Notes: generated by a model not told the origin, from the sequence alone. Positions 40,001-55,000 are shown, counted from the first letter of the stretch. The stretch: 64,000 nt of DNA from Symsagittifera roscoffensis (GCF_963678635.1 NC_087064.1:57170338-57234337), one strand, 5' to 3'. Numbers and translations are program-made.

Positions 40001-43000
40001 GGTATTCGTTATTATGTTCACTTTTTGGGGTGGGTATTTCCGTTCTCGGAGTCATAAAGTTGGTTTTTAAAATGATCCGATGTCTATGTGTACCATTTTG
40101 TTGGTAGCGGTTGTCGCTGTTGTAGTTGAGTAGTTGGAATGCCCTCTCCACCATAGTTGAGATCTGATTTCCCTCTGTTACTCCACTCTCCGCAAATACC
40201 ATCTGCTGTCTCACACGAGCCCTGTCTGCTTCTCGCATCTGAAAGTTTAGCAAGTTGCAGTTCAACGAGCAGTCACTAATAGTATGAAAGATTGCGGCAC
40301 AATTTTTGTCTGCGTGTTTTCAATGCCATCAAAAATTGATTTTTTCGAGCTCTCCTAAAATTAAAAAACTCAATTCTTTTTCATTCAACTTTCACTATTT
40401 TTCAATAACAACTAATCCATTGATACTTGCTCCTTGAGGAACGATACGTGATAATACTTCGACCAAACCATACATAAGTTTAAAATTGATAGCGCTTATT
40501 ATGAAATTTGTTTGGCAATGGGTCATAATGTTCACCTGCTCTAGTTGGAAGGGCATGGATGGGCTTTCAGTATTAACAAACTGGAAGAGATCATTGCTCG
40601 TGATTGTATCGAAGAGGGCAAGCAGCAGATTAGAGAGAAGAGAGCTTGATTTAGTCCCTTTATTCGAGTGACTTGCTACCAGAACCACTCTTTTGGCCGG
40701 AGACTGGATAGAGGCAAACACCTGGAACAAAACAAACAAGGTAACAAAATAATTTTAAACTTAAATTGAAATTGTTGTTGATTTGTCATTTCATCGAGTA
40801 AACCTTGTTGATGAGCAAGCAAACATTTGACTGATGCACCAGTAATCGCCGTATTATTTGCCTATTTTTAAATCTACAAGATATATACCCGCGTGTTTAA
40901 AATACAAATTTAGAGCCATCCATATTAATTTTTTTAAACAAAAACTTGACATTTTTTTTTCGGAGACACTAAGCATTATTAACTTGAATCTTGTCTAAAA
41001 TAATGTTAGTTAGTAAAAATTCACCCTCTCAGTTGCACTGTCATGAACTTTCGGTTCGTTGCAAGATTCTGGGTCGGCCAGTGTGAATCCAGGGTAGCTC
41101 CTAACGAATCTAGTCTTGGAATCCAAGTAGTAGAGCCACTTAAACCGAGATCCACTAGAGAAGGCCTTCTTCCAGTTCACTTCCAGAGCATTGGTCAGAC
41201 AAATGGAGTCTTGCAGACTTTTCTGAAACAAAAAAAAACGTATTTTTATGAATCTTTGAATGCGTGAGCAGAACTCATGTCAGATCTCAGAGTTCAAACA
41301 AGTCCTTTGTAGAATGGCAGAGAGTATAACACCTGATTTGGCAATATGTGACCACCAACTGAGTGACCACCATGTCATTAGATCAAAAATTGAATGCTTA
41401 TCATCCCGAGTGATACGTACCGTGATGATAAGTAATCGAGTTTTGACCTTGTGACGAGGAAAAACATTCAATATTATGGTAAGAACATGTGAATGGTTCG
41501 AAGAACTTGAATTGCGATAAAACTTGAGATCTGCTCAATATTTTCCATATTGTCGGACTGTAATTCAACATTTTTTATGTAGAACTCACCCTCTCTGCCT
41601 GAGTTGACGTGTTGAACTGTGTCCTAATGAGATGCGCCTCTTGACTGTACTTAATAGTTGATGTCCTCCAGGTGACTTGTCCTCTCTCAAGAGGGTAGTG
41701 AAGCAGTTGGTGGTCACTGTCATTGTCATCCAGGGAGGAGAGTTTGGCCAGGAGAGAGTCCAGACTACATACGTCACATGTTTGGTCGTCGAAGGGACAA
41801 TTGGGATTCAAGTCCACTATCTATGAGAAAAAAAACTTATCATGAGATTTAAACTTCCTACTAAAATCAGCAAGCATGTGTTAAAAACGAATGCCGGGTT
41901 TTTAGCTCCTAAAACTTGGCCTTACAGCGTGTGAGTCTGTGAAATTTTAAACCAAAAATCAAAAAACTGTAATTTCGACATCTTGAAGTTCCAGGAAAAC
42001 AAATTGCGCATGAACGAGTGTGGTATTTTTTCTTCGTTGTATTCTCTTTTTTTCACTTATTTCGTTTTAGTGCCAATTACAGTTCCATATTTTTACTCAC
42101 ATTGAGATGGTGCTCTGCTTGTATGGCCATTGTCTGCAGTTCCCCTTCTAGCTGCTGTCTCAGTTGTGATGACGTCATCTTGTTCCCACTCAGACACCTG
42201 CCCTCCTCACTCCGGATCGAGTCGAGGGTTTTAGAACTTCTAGAAGGAACAGTTCTGCTTGGACAAAACGGAATGCTGCCTTTTTCCTAATAAAAAATAA
42301 ATATTTTTATCTATTAGAGAATATTAAAGAGTATTTAACCCTTTCATTTTCAAGTCCATTTATGGTTATTGATGCTATTGATTTTATTTAATCACGAGAA
42401 AACCTCTATTGTGCCTCTGATTCAACATGCTAACTTAAAATCAGATAAAACATCATTGCATCAAATCAATGACATAGTTCAATGACATAGTTAGTCTAGC
42501 TTGGGGAACGGCCAGAAATTATAAGCACAACAATATATCTCAACTAAAGCAAGTAAAACAAACCAAAACAGTTTTCTGATCATTTCCATCAATTAAACTC
42601 AAATTGACATTGAGGCAAAGTGCCCCAAAGTTATCCGAGTAAGTTCCAATATGCTCCTGTTTACTCCTTCTAATAGATAAAGGCGTACATATTTCGGCGC
42701 TTTCCACCACTTTCGACCTAAAATATAAAATAATTTGCATGAAAAAAAATTTAAAAAAAAACTATATTTTCTAGTATTAATTTAAAAAATTTAAAAAAAA
42801 ACTATATTTTCTAGTATTAATTACTTGTCATTATGTAGTGAAGGATACATAGTGAAGGATAACCCATTCTTGTCGGTATCTGAATACATTTCGACATATT
42901 TGAGCGCTTTGTCTGCAAAACAGTTTCTGTCATCCGTTATAAGTTGCCACTCTCCACCAAACGAACAGCTGAGTTTCTTCAGAGGCCTGTTGTCCATTTT

Positions 43001-46000
43001 GCTGTCGAATGAATAGACGAAGAATTTCCGATTGCTTTTTCGCATGGTTGTTTCCAGAGTCGATGCTAAAATTAACTTTACTTTTGTTGTATCTTTGCTT
43101 ACAGTTTTGACAGTTGTTAAACCTTGCTGCACTCAAGCTGAGATTTCAGCCCCACAGTTTCTTCTCATATGTGGGTCGAAATCAGCGAAGGACAACCCTC
43201 AGAATAGTCAGACTAATGGTGAAAACTGGAGCTACACCAGGGGCGGATCTAGGATTTTCTCGAGGGGGGGGCGGATTTTCAAAAAAAATTCGAAAATTTT
43301 GACGACCTTTTTTTTTAGGTCGATCAGATTGATTTTCCGAGCTCTCTCAAACCAGTAAAAAGACCCTGTTTTGGCCAAATTTTATGCGCCGCAGGCAATT
43401 TTTTGAAAAAACAGGTTAAAAAAGCCGTTTTTGGGCACTTTTTGGAAAATTTTGACAAAAAAAAAACGCGTTTTTTTGGCGCGCGCTCCCCCTCAAAATT
43501 AGTATATATTGGCGCCAAAGGCGCCTTTAGAAAAATTTTAGGGTCGGTCGGCCAAAAATGGTTTTCTTAAAAAGTACCAAAGGGGGACCCTTTGGGTTGG
43601 CAGGGGTTCGAATCCCTGAGAGAAAAGGCGTCCGCCCCCCCCCCCTAAATTCGCCCCTGATTTAGGGGGTGGGAAGGGAGGGGAGGGGGGGGGGGGGGTG
43701 ATGGTATAACTGAACAAAGAAAAGATCCAGACTTTGATATTAGCAATATATAAGATGAACCCAAATTTGTTTAACTTTGCATGAAAAAAAATTTTAAAAA
43801 AAAACTATATTTTCTAGTATTAATTACTTGTCATTATGTAGTGAAGGATACATAGTGAAGGATAACCCATTCTTGTCGGTATCTGAATACATTTCGACAT
43901 ATTTGAGCGCTTTGTCTGCAAAACAGTTACTGTCATCCGTTATAAGTTGCCACTCTCCACCAAACAAACAGCTGAGTTCCAAACCCCCCGCCCCCCCCCC
44001 CCCCCCTAAATCCGCCCCTGAGCCACACCATTCTCAAAACTAAAATTTAGGCTTTACTATAAATTCCATTCTGTACTTTGTTCAACCCCTCTCTTGGATA
44101 GTTTTCTGACTTATAAAGATGCATATGAATGATTCGTATTTTTGATGTTTCCGCAAGCATCATGCTCACTTTTGGTAGATATTTGTTCAAAAACAAAAAG
44201 CAAGTAAGTGCACACTTAAAAATTTTCCACTTCTTTCCATCCATGTCGCGCTCAATTTTTGTGCTAAAAATCTTTGCCGAAAGATTTTTGAGCTGATTAT
44301 TTTTTTCGCTGATTTGATGAATAATTTTCTGACTTGTAAAAAATCTTTTCAACTAGCAAAAAAATTTGAAATGAGTGAAAAAAGTTTCACTAGTCTGGCT
44401 GAAAGGTTGGAAAATTATAAATAGACAGAGCGGTTAGGACATAAAACATAACTGTAAGAGAAACAAATTGGATGGAAAAATTGATTAAGAACTGAAGAAA
44501 GTGCCAAAAAATCACTGGTGGTCGAATGAAAATCACTGGAACCCACGAGAAAATGGAAATAGCAGAAAAAAAACGATCTGTGTTTTGGCTTTTTCGACCA
44601 GTATTGGGTGTGTTTTAACCTTGTTCGCCAAAAAGTGGTACGTTTTGACTTTCTCAACTGAAGTAATATACTTAAATTTGCTCGATACAACTCTGACAGG
44701 TTTTTAATGACTCAACCGAGTTCAGTCAAGTCTCAATTGTGTAGAATTTCTCAGTCGAAGATAAAATAATACACCTTTACTCAGCCCAGCTAGATGATGT
44801 TTCAACCGGCTCACCCAAAATCCGGTATGTCTCGACTGTCTCGACCCACTCTACTGAGGTGAAAACGTTTGCTTTGAGCCACTATAAATTTATTTTATGG
44901 CTTAGCAAAGTTTTTTGGGCTATGTTTATTTTTTTGAACCTCAAACTGGGGTGCTAAATTTTGTTTTGTAAGAAAAAAAAAGGAAAATACTTCATGTAGA
45001 TTTTTTCATTAAGAAGTTTTGCTGGATGAAAAGTTTTAATCTGTAAACTGAAAATATTAGTCCTATAAAAAAGTTTTTTGAGGTAAAAAAAACTGTATTG
45101 TGAAAAAATTTTTCAAGAAATACTTAGTAGATGTCGTGATCTGCTCTTGCAAGACCACATAGTTCGTTCAGTTTTATTCCTAGCGATAATTCATGGTCAA
45201 AATAATTGCGTAAAAATTTTATTGTTTTTAAGAACAGATCACGCTATAAATCATTTTTTTTCTCAAAACCAAAAATGTTCAACGCATATTTGTTCGTTCC
45301 GCAATTTTGCTGGCTGCAAGTAGTAGATTCTTTAAAAAAAAAATCTCCTGAAGGAACCAGAAACGGTAGTACCGTAGAATCAGATGAGAGCTTTTTCTTT
45401 AATTGTAGAATTAGAAAAAATATTCCATAATTCGAATTCTCTAATGATATTTGGAAAAAGAAGGTCAACCCATGCGTTGAGTTGAGCAATTGGTCAAAAT
45501 TTTTGATTGTATCGAAAATATTTTTTCAATCTTCTTAATAATTTTCTCGCTCACGAAGTGAATGAATACCAACTTTGATAACGTTGCACCATTTTAGACC
45601 AATATTTCAACACATTTTTTTGCTTTATTGTTGATTTTAAATTTTTCGAGCATTTTTTTGACAATATAACCATTGTTTGTATCCACAAAAATTCCCACAA
45701 ATTTTTTTTATTTCTGCAAAAAATGATTTCTCCCAAAACCAAACGATTGAGAACAATGAACTTTGACTGTTAGAAAACTACAAAAAACTACAAATTTGCA
45801 AAAATCGAAACTACTACACCGAGGTCACAAAGCATAACACTTTATTGAAGCTTTGTTTTATACGTTGAAAGATAACAAAAGATAAACAAAACTGCTCGTA
45901 TCAGGACAAAGCCATGAATTTACGGGCTGCCTTTTAAGGTCTATGGAAAAGTAATTATAAAAGTTGAATACAATAGAAAATAAAATGAATTTTGCTTTTC

Positions 46001-49000
46001 TATTTGAGATTTATTTTGTGAAATTAATCCCTCCACACGCCATATAAAGTACAAAGTGATAATTCTTGCTCGTAGTAATATATCAATTACGGCAAATAAT
46101 CTTCCTTCAACCAATTTGGAACGATTTCTTAGACAGATTAAATCTACGCCTTGCTTCTACTCGACCGTGGTTAAACTCATGGATGTGCTCGTGATTGAAT
46201 GAAATAATGGTTTCGTCGCAAGTTATACGAATCATTGGGCATGCATGTGAACGCCATTTTGCACAACGCCAGTGAGTGGTAGATTTAAAGACTCACTTTT
46301 TAGTGAACTCGTGTCCTTCCAAGATAAGTAACGCTTTGCCTTGTTGAGTTTTACCGTAGATATGTGTAAGGATAAATCTTTGCGTTGTGTTTCATTATCA
46401 AAATTTTCTCAATTATGACTCCATTAACAGATTGAAAAATAAATTCTAATCCCTAAAAAAGAGTCTGTTATCATTAGCACTAGCTCTATATGGCGTCTCG
46501 AAATATTGTAGGCAGTTGACTTGGGTCTCTTTTCAATTGCAATATAGATATATGCACCAATCTCTGGTAATCTATATCATAAATTAATTTTTAATCCTCT
46601 ATGGGATATTTTAATTGACATGGGCTATATTGGCATGGGCTATTGTGCCCATTGGGATATATTGGTATGGGATATTTTGTAATGGGATACTTTCGTATGG
46701 GATACTTTATTCTGTCACCAGAATCCAAACCTCTGTTGGCAAGCTCGCAAAACTGTTGATATGATCATTTTTTTTTGTTTTTTATGTTGCTTGGTCAGTT
46801 TTTTGTTCATTTTTGTACTTTTATGGGACTGATTCGTTTTGGACTGTTTTCTATCATCGAACGATAATGCATGCTCATTTAATTAATCAATGATGCTCGC
46901 AAAACGAATTCGACAATTAGTAGCAGAGATCATTTTCTCTGAAAACATAAATTAATAAACGTTTGATTTTATTACTATCCAAATTATATCATCAATAGAA
47001 ATGAATGATTACTTTGCAAAACCTACAGAAGTTTCCGGTCTCAAGTATCAGAGTTTTTTTGCGCAGAATTCTATGAAATGAAACTCTTTGAAACGTTGCC
47101 CTCTTCTGTTTTTTGTCGTGACTTTTTCTTGGAATATCAAATTACGCTTTTGGTTTGCATGCCTTGAATCTTCGAGAGGACAAAGTGATGTTCCAAAAAC
47201 ATAATTTTGAATAAAATACATCTGGAAAAAGCTTTGGTTTAAGTTAGATTGTTTTAGAACTTAATTTGTTGAATTCAGCTTGCAAACAGGCAAAAAAATG
47301 ACGTTGTATCGACTAGCTTAAAGCTCAACTTGTATAAAAAATTTTAAATTGAAAATTGCATCGACTAGCATAAAAATCGAAACAATGTCAAAATTCAAAT
47401 ATTGTCAAAAATAAAAAATTCATTAGACCATGTCAACTATCCTCGTTAACTATGCTTGTTACCCACCACCCCCCCTCCCCAAGTTCACATCCCGCCTCCC
47501 CTGTTCAGAGCTGGGAAATTATTGGCTAACTTTCAGCTATGCATATTATGTACACTAGTTTCTAACAATTTTTTAGTGATGCCTGAATTCTAGCTCATTG
47601 TAAAAGATATTAACACATGTGAACAAGCAATGCACCAAAACTATTTCATCATCTTTGACTGAAAAAGGAAACAAAATCAACCATATTTGACATTTTATCG
47701 TCCTTACTTTGATCTTCTGCTATCTTTTGGGTTGAAGTTTGTATTAAGAGGAGTTCTCAAGTGCGGTTTGCGGTCCAAACTTACACATACTTATCATAAA
47801 CTCCAAAAGTGAAAACTTCTGAGAGGTATGAAGAGTTAAAAGCAATTGCAGTCGTGGTACATGATTAACACAGAACTTTGCTGACGCCTATAAACTGAAA
47901 ACTAAATCATGGTGTGCGTTTCAGCGCCGGACAAAACACCTTTACAAAAAACAATCAGTAGTAATAATTAATAATAAGTTAGCTTGTTAACTAGTAAGGC
48001 GAGCTCAACAGATGAGCCAGTCAAAACCACTTGTGAACAGAGTTGAAAATGAGATGATTTATGCTATTAAGAGAGTTTGTTACCATTTAGTAAGTTTGTG
48101 AACCATTTCTCAAGTGAACAACAAACTACACAATTTTGTTTGCAAATTGCTCTCTGAATAATTTGAGTTGACCAGTTTTCTGACGAAAAAATAAATTGCT
48201 TGAAAATCATTGGTAGTTCATCAATCAATCAATCAATTGTCCTCGTTGAAAAGGTAAACAAAAGAAGGTAAAGTTTATATTCTAAGCAATTCAAATCAAA
48301 GTGAAATAAGAAAGAGCTTGGGTATTCAACAATTTTTCTCGTAGTAATCTGAAAAAAAAATAAAAATAAAAAGATATGTATTAAATCAATCAACATTTGT
48401 GGTGAAGAAAACTAAATAATTTGGGTACGGTTTTTTTTCTAAAACACTTCAGACGTATTATGAATTGAAAGTTGTGTAATTAAGTTAGCGATTTCATACT
48501 CCACGTTTATTTTAAAAAGAGCCTCGACATAAAATCTCCTCCGGAGCTGTAATTCATGCTGAGCAAAAAAAGTTTAAATCTCAACCTAAAAGCAATCCTC
48601 TATTTTTTCCCAAATAGAGTCCCGGAAACTTCAAAAAATTTGGGTCCCCTTTGACATTAGTTTACGACATCCATGGGCACATTCGGCACCATTATAAACT
48701 GAACTTGTGGGAATGCAGAAGCCAAAAAATGCTATTGTTCGCTCAAACTCCTTCAAAAAAGAATTCAAAACTTTAATGTGGTTGTGATTGTGAATAATAC
48801 CCGATCGACTTACTCGCTCGTTTTTAGACCAAAACTCAGATATCTCAACCAATTTTTCTCGGCATTGAGAAAATTGTCCCAATGCCGAGAAAAACTGGTT
48901 TCAAATTTTTGATTTTTAGTTTACTTTGTTTGAAATTTTTCTGTGTCATTTACTCGATGCTCGAACTTTTCACTCGACCCATTTCGATGATTTTTTTGTG

Positions 49001-52000
49001 GCATTAAAATTTGAGTGAAAAATAAAACAAGGAAAAATATCACACCCAAAAACAAAATCCTCTCTTAAGCTGGAATCATTGTAAACAGAAAACAAATTTG
49101 GGTTTTGCTGGGATGTGATTCCTTTTTATATCTATTCTAGTTTAGCTAAATGATTTATGTAATCAATCTAACAGGTCACGTATATCTGACCTTCACTCTT
49201 TCATTTTGTCCGGTGGAGATAATGCTTCGTCAGTATTTTAATGCTTTAACTTTAGATTAATTCACTTTTATCCTTTTATTCTTTTAACTGTATGAAGTAG
49301 AATTAGCTGCAACAAAAAAAAACATTTTTATCATGCTGTATAATTCGTGCAGATATACAATAATTTTTTTGGTTTTGTTTTTCATTTTTTTTCGTAAATT
49401 GGTTGAAATTCTTTTCAATACCTGACTTCGGTTTCGCAATTTTCGAAATTCATGATGTGCTGATTTTTTGTTCGGTAAACACTGCTTTTAATGGGCGGAA
49501 TTTATTCGCTTTCTGTGAGATTTTCGCAATTTCTTGGAATTTTTTGAATACACTCAGTGCTGATTGGCTGAAAATATAATTCAAACATTCGGTCCCTGCA
49601 TCATGAGGGACACCACCGTATTGAGCGTCACACAAAACTAAAAGTAGCAGTTCCTCCTATTTGAGGAACAAAATGAGAACTAAATTACAACTGGAGTTGA
49701 GACAAAAATGCAGTAAAACTCTGTGAGGCGAGAGGTGGCGTCCCTCGTGATGGAGGGACCGACCGATTGTTAGAAAATATTTAGTTGACATTCACTATCT
49801 AATTGCAGTTTTTGTCATAATTGTTTTGTGAACAAGTAGTATGGAGCTGATGGCTAGTGATTAAGTCATTGGCTCTCTGGTTGAGATATTTGATGCAAAC
49901 CCCGTGCTGACAAAAAACCATGTGAGTTTGGAAAGTAAGCGCTCGTGAAACCGCTTGCTAATTGCTCAAAAGCATGCATTCAATTGCTGTCTGTGTGTTT
50001 AGGTAATTAAAGCATGTAAAAAAACGAAGAAAAACTTATCAAAAGTGGAATTTTCTTTTTAAAGAAATAAAAGGGCCTTGAAAAGAGAACAAAGTTTTTA
50101 AGAAACTTTTCAGCCCAAATATGCCAGACAGCTCAGCATAATTAAAGTTAAGACACTTTGGCTACTTTCAATTCAAGACGGCCACTAATTTTACTTTTTT
50201 TATAAAAAAAACTTTTTGATCAAATGAAAACTTTATAGCTGCCGGATAGTTAATTTTTGTTTTGATAACTTTTTTGTGCAGCACTTACCTATTTTCTGAT
50301 TAAAACATCTGTCGGTCAAGAAGTGAACAAAATCAAGACGGCAACGAGACTCGTTTCGGGTTTCCGTTTTGCTCAACACTAGACCAATCAATTCAGCCAC
50401 TTTGTGTGAACTCAGAAGCCAATCGAACGTCAGTTGAATGAATGAATCTTGCTTCAAATGATTTATTACTTCGGTCGACCCACGTTCGGTCTGAAAGGAA
50501 AATGATAATTCAGCTATCAACAATTGAGGTTCTTCACAAAGTGTGCCTCAAATTTATCGAAATGTCGCGGCACTACAAAAAATATCATGAAACCGATTTT
50601 AAAGTTGGATTGCGGTTTTTAGATTCTGGAGAGCGGCCAATTAATTCTGACTGGGCAGCTTTGACCTTTACCTTTAATCTGCAATAATAACCCCAAGCGT
50701 ATCTAAACACACTTTTTCACCCAAGTGGAACAAAATCTGTCGATCAGTTATGAGCTTGTTAATATTTTTCCACGTCAACAGTCATTAAATTAGCCGAACC
50801 CATTCTAAAGTTTGTTATTTTAAATTAGAATAACCTGCTGGTACTATTTGGGCAACCCCTGTTTCGTCAGAGGGGTTTCTATATTCCGGTAATGGAATCA
50901 AAACTTTACCACATTAAAAGCCGCAAATTGGCTTTGAAGTAATTAAGTGTAGAGAACCTTTAGCGGCATTTTCTTGTCATTTTGTGACAAAATTTAAATT
51001 AAGTTTGACTAATCCAAATGTTATTGTTTTTAACAAGAAATTGATGAATCTTTGAGACCCCCAAAATTGTTATGATTTAATAAACTCGGAAACAAGGTCG
51101 AAAAACTCGTACAAGTATGCAATAATGTAAGGTTGAATTGGTTTATCAAGACCTGAAAACAATTGTAACGACGCATTAAAGTGTCAAAACAATATCATCG
51201 TGATCACCAACATATGCCATTCGACACTTGTTAAGATACTCCTTTCGGGTGATTGAACTTGAAATTGAGTTAATTAAATTAAAATTTTGGGGGTTGCAAA
51301 AGTAAATACAAGAAGTAAGAAGTGTCTACGGAAGCTTCAAAAATGATACGTTTTTATGGCTTCTTCGCTTGTCAGACCCAGCTTAACCCTGACACATTTT
51401 TTTCTTGGTTTCAAAGTAACAAAACCCGAATTTTGTCCATTTTGCTCTTGTTTTGCAGCAGATCCGATATCCAGTATTTCTTTTTTCGAGTAGGTAGGTA
51501 GATTTTCAAGGTAATTATACATTTTTTTTTAAAAATATAGTCTTGGGCAACTGAGCAAATGAACAAAACTGTCTTCACTCTAAGTTCATTTTCTCGGCAC
51601 CTACTCAGATATAGAAATGAAACTTTGTTAAATGGTTGGTGAATTACTAAAAAGCATATATCAACATGGCAAACCTTGTTGGAGAGGTGTTCTATAGAAA
51701 AAAGACGAAAGCGTGCCGAAGATGGGCGACCGCCCCATCAATTTTGGTTGCCAAATTTTTTCCAAAGGGTCCTGGTACTAATTTTTTGACCCGCCATAAA
51801 ATGATTTTTAAGGTGCTTTGGGCGCCATTATAATAATAAGTTTGATAATGGGGGTTTCGCCAAAAAGCGCGATGTCTTTTTAAAATTCGAACTTTCTAAA
51901 AACTGCCTATAAACGCAATTTCTGGCCTGTTTTTCGACACTTTGCCTGTGGCACAGAAAATTTTGTCACAATAGGTCTTTATAAGGTTTCAGGTGAGCTC

Positions 52001-55000
52001 AAAAAATCAAAACCTCGGTTTGACAACCCAGATGAATTCGCCATTCCTTGAAAAAACTTTCAATCATCCGTGTATAAATTCCACGTTCAGTAGCTTTTCC
52101 CCAAAAAGAACTTTGAGCTTAATATTCGACCGTTTGTTCAGCTTATGAGCATATTTCAACAGTAATAAAACTGAAATTTTTGTTCCGACCAGCACTATGG
52201 GATGGGAAGGAACTATGGCGTATAGTCAATTTTTCAGCCAATTTTAGCTATCTCGAAGAAATCTCGTAGGGTAGAACTGTGGAGTCAGAATTTTAAACAA
52301 GGTTGTCTCCGTGTCGAAAAAATGGGTGTGAATACTACATTCGGTCTTCATACTAAATTAGACAATTTCTGGAAAGAAAAAATGAAAAATTATGTTTTTT
52401 TATTTACTTTATTTTTTCGTTTTTACAATTTCGATTTTTTTTCCCTGAAATCAGTGGTTCGGAATATTCTGTGCTAGTTGATGGCATAAGCTATGAATTT
52501 GGATTACTCAAGAAGGGTTAATCCACGTACAAAAACTAACATTGCTTATAGGGTGCAGTTTCAACTCACTACCCAGTCTACTATCGAGATAGACCAAATA
52601 AACTTCATCTGCATCTGTTATTGTTTCAAGAAGTGAGAAAAGAAAAGCTCTGATGGTATTGGTGAAGGCCACATTGGAATTGTCCACTAGAATAATCAGT
52701 GACTTCGAAGGCTGAAGTAGTTTCAAGTAACCCTGAAACACACGTAAAATTTCTGAAAAAAGTTGTCATGATTTGAAATTAGATATATCAGCCCAAAAGG
52801 AAAATTCATATATATAAACAGCATTGTGGATTATCAAAATCAATCATTATCGTTATTTCTTCTAATTTATGACCAAATTGATTACTCAAAAAGGGTTTAC
52901 CTTGTGTAAGCGTGAATTTGAATCCGGGCTATTCCGGAATACTTTTGGCGCAGATATGGCTGGATGTAGAATAGAGAATCCAGTGTTGGAATGATAAGTG
53001 GATGACGTCACCAAAGAACCCAATGAGTCTCGCAAACTTTTCAGCTTCGGTTCCACTTCGTTCACGCCGAAACACAGTTTGCTCAACAAGTGCTACAATA
53101 CATGAAAATTTGGATGTTAATTATTCTGAATGGATGACAAAATTGATGTTGCGACGTTGGAACAAGGTGACGGATTATTTGGACTCGGTGTTTTTTTTTC
53201 TCCAGACAGATTTCGACTTTTTAACGAGCCATTTTTGCTACTTTTTACCATTTGAAAGGTGTTGATGTCTTCAGCTGATAATTTTTACAAAATGTTTCGT
53301 CTGTGAGTTTTTTTTTGCGAAAACTGTTGTGGTATTTAAAATAGCCAATTTGGAAAATTTGAGAATATTAACGCGCAATATTTTTCGTTCGATAAAACGT
53401 AAGCGGTGAAATGATCTGGCTCAGAAACTAATCCAAATTGAAATGAAGCAAAAGAAATTTTTTGTATCATTTTGGCGTGGTTAATTTTGAAAAGTAATTT
53501 TTTTCAAAAATTTCATGAATTTTTTCTTGACCGTGTTTTGAATTCCAAAAAATATCAATAAATATGAATCAGTGTCGAAAAAACTTAGTTTGAACTTTCA
53601 GACTAAATAACAAAGTAAAACACGAACAAAACAAGATGAACTACACCGGCCATCCATTTTTTAGATTATTTTTGCAATTTTTACTCATTTTTTTAGCGTT
53701 ATACCTCACTGTATTGCCATTCATCTTAAATTATTGAATAAAAATCAGAATTTTCTTATATGAAAAACTTTCAGAAAAATGACTTTCGTTGTACTCATTC
53801 TTCACCATTTAAGTAATTCAATTCAATTTTGCGTGGTTCTTGCACAGCGACCAATTATCCGTGTTTCGATTTTTTTTTCGCCTGGAAATGTCCTTTTTGA
53901 GATTGAAAACATTTTTTCAAAATCTATACTCGACTAAATAATTGCAGCAAAGTTTTCATCATAGTTATTTTCTCTTCTGAAAATCAATTGACCGTGAAAC
54001 AGTAAACGGAAGCTGAATATTGTTTTTTTCCTGTCAGCAAATATCTGAACAGTTTCTCTATGAGTTCATTATTCATTCCAGTAAATTTTTTCCCGACCAT
54101 TGAAGATGTGCAGGAGTTTTGTATTGGAGTGTATTTTAACTTTTTTCAACGAAAATTCAGGAACCACTAATCATAATTAGGATGAGTTGAGGTGCATAAG
54201 AATCTAAAACTCATTCACAGGTGACTAAAACGTCAACAAATTCATTCAGTATATTGTCCCAGAGTCGACAAAAACTGGTTAAAGAGTCGACAGAAACTGG
54301 TTAAAGAGTCGACAAAAACTAGTTAGTTTCGAGGGAGTAACGATAGAGTTACAAAATTTTCTGAAGAAGACAACTGCTGTCAAAGACAATGCGTAATTCA
54401 TGAACAGGGAGAAATTTGCACCAGCGAGAAAACTATCACTATCTGTCATTGCCTTGTCACGACTTGTCGCCTGTTGCAAATTGTCAATTGTTAGGAATTT
54501 TCCCTTTTGTCTCCTGTTACAAATTGTCGCCTGCTACGTATCGTCGCTTGTCGCCCTTATGGCTCCTAAACTTCGTTGCTACTTTTTGATTACAAAAAAT
54601 GTTGTTTGTGAAAATAAAAATTTCACGCCTTGAAAGATTGATTGATCAATAAAATGATGTGTCTTAAGACAAATATTTTCGCTGCACAGTAGAAGGGGTG
54701 ATTGCAGTTTTTCACTGAAAATGGTTGGTTTCTCAGATCAAAAAATCTATCTCCAGATAAGAAAAAACTTTAACTTCATGCTGCAATTAATCTGTTAAAA
54801 GTTAGTATTGCTGTTTTTTTCTGGCTCTCAAAAATTGGTTTATCTAGGATTTTCAGGGGTTAGAAGGTTTTTTTAAGAAAAGCCAAGATCACTGACTTTA
54901 AACCGATCAAAACTATTCTACGAGCGTTCTCAAAAGACACATAAAACCTTACTATGACAAATTTTTATGCGCCCCAGGCGAATCTTTGAAAAACTGGTGT

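Noticed and set aside
42825-43016. Plus-strand reading frame over exon 5, repeated at 43828-44043.
   Set aside because: It is the antisense shadow of exon 5 and its captured copy; the minus-strand frame shows VWA similarity and splice sites.
43606-43620. GGGGTTCGAATCCCTGAG resembles a tRNA T-arm (B box).
   Set aside because: It lies inside the hAT-like MITE and recurs in other copies (for example near 28240) with no cloverleaf, A box or acceptor stem around it.
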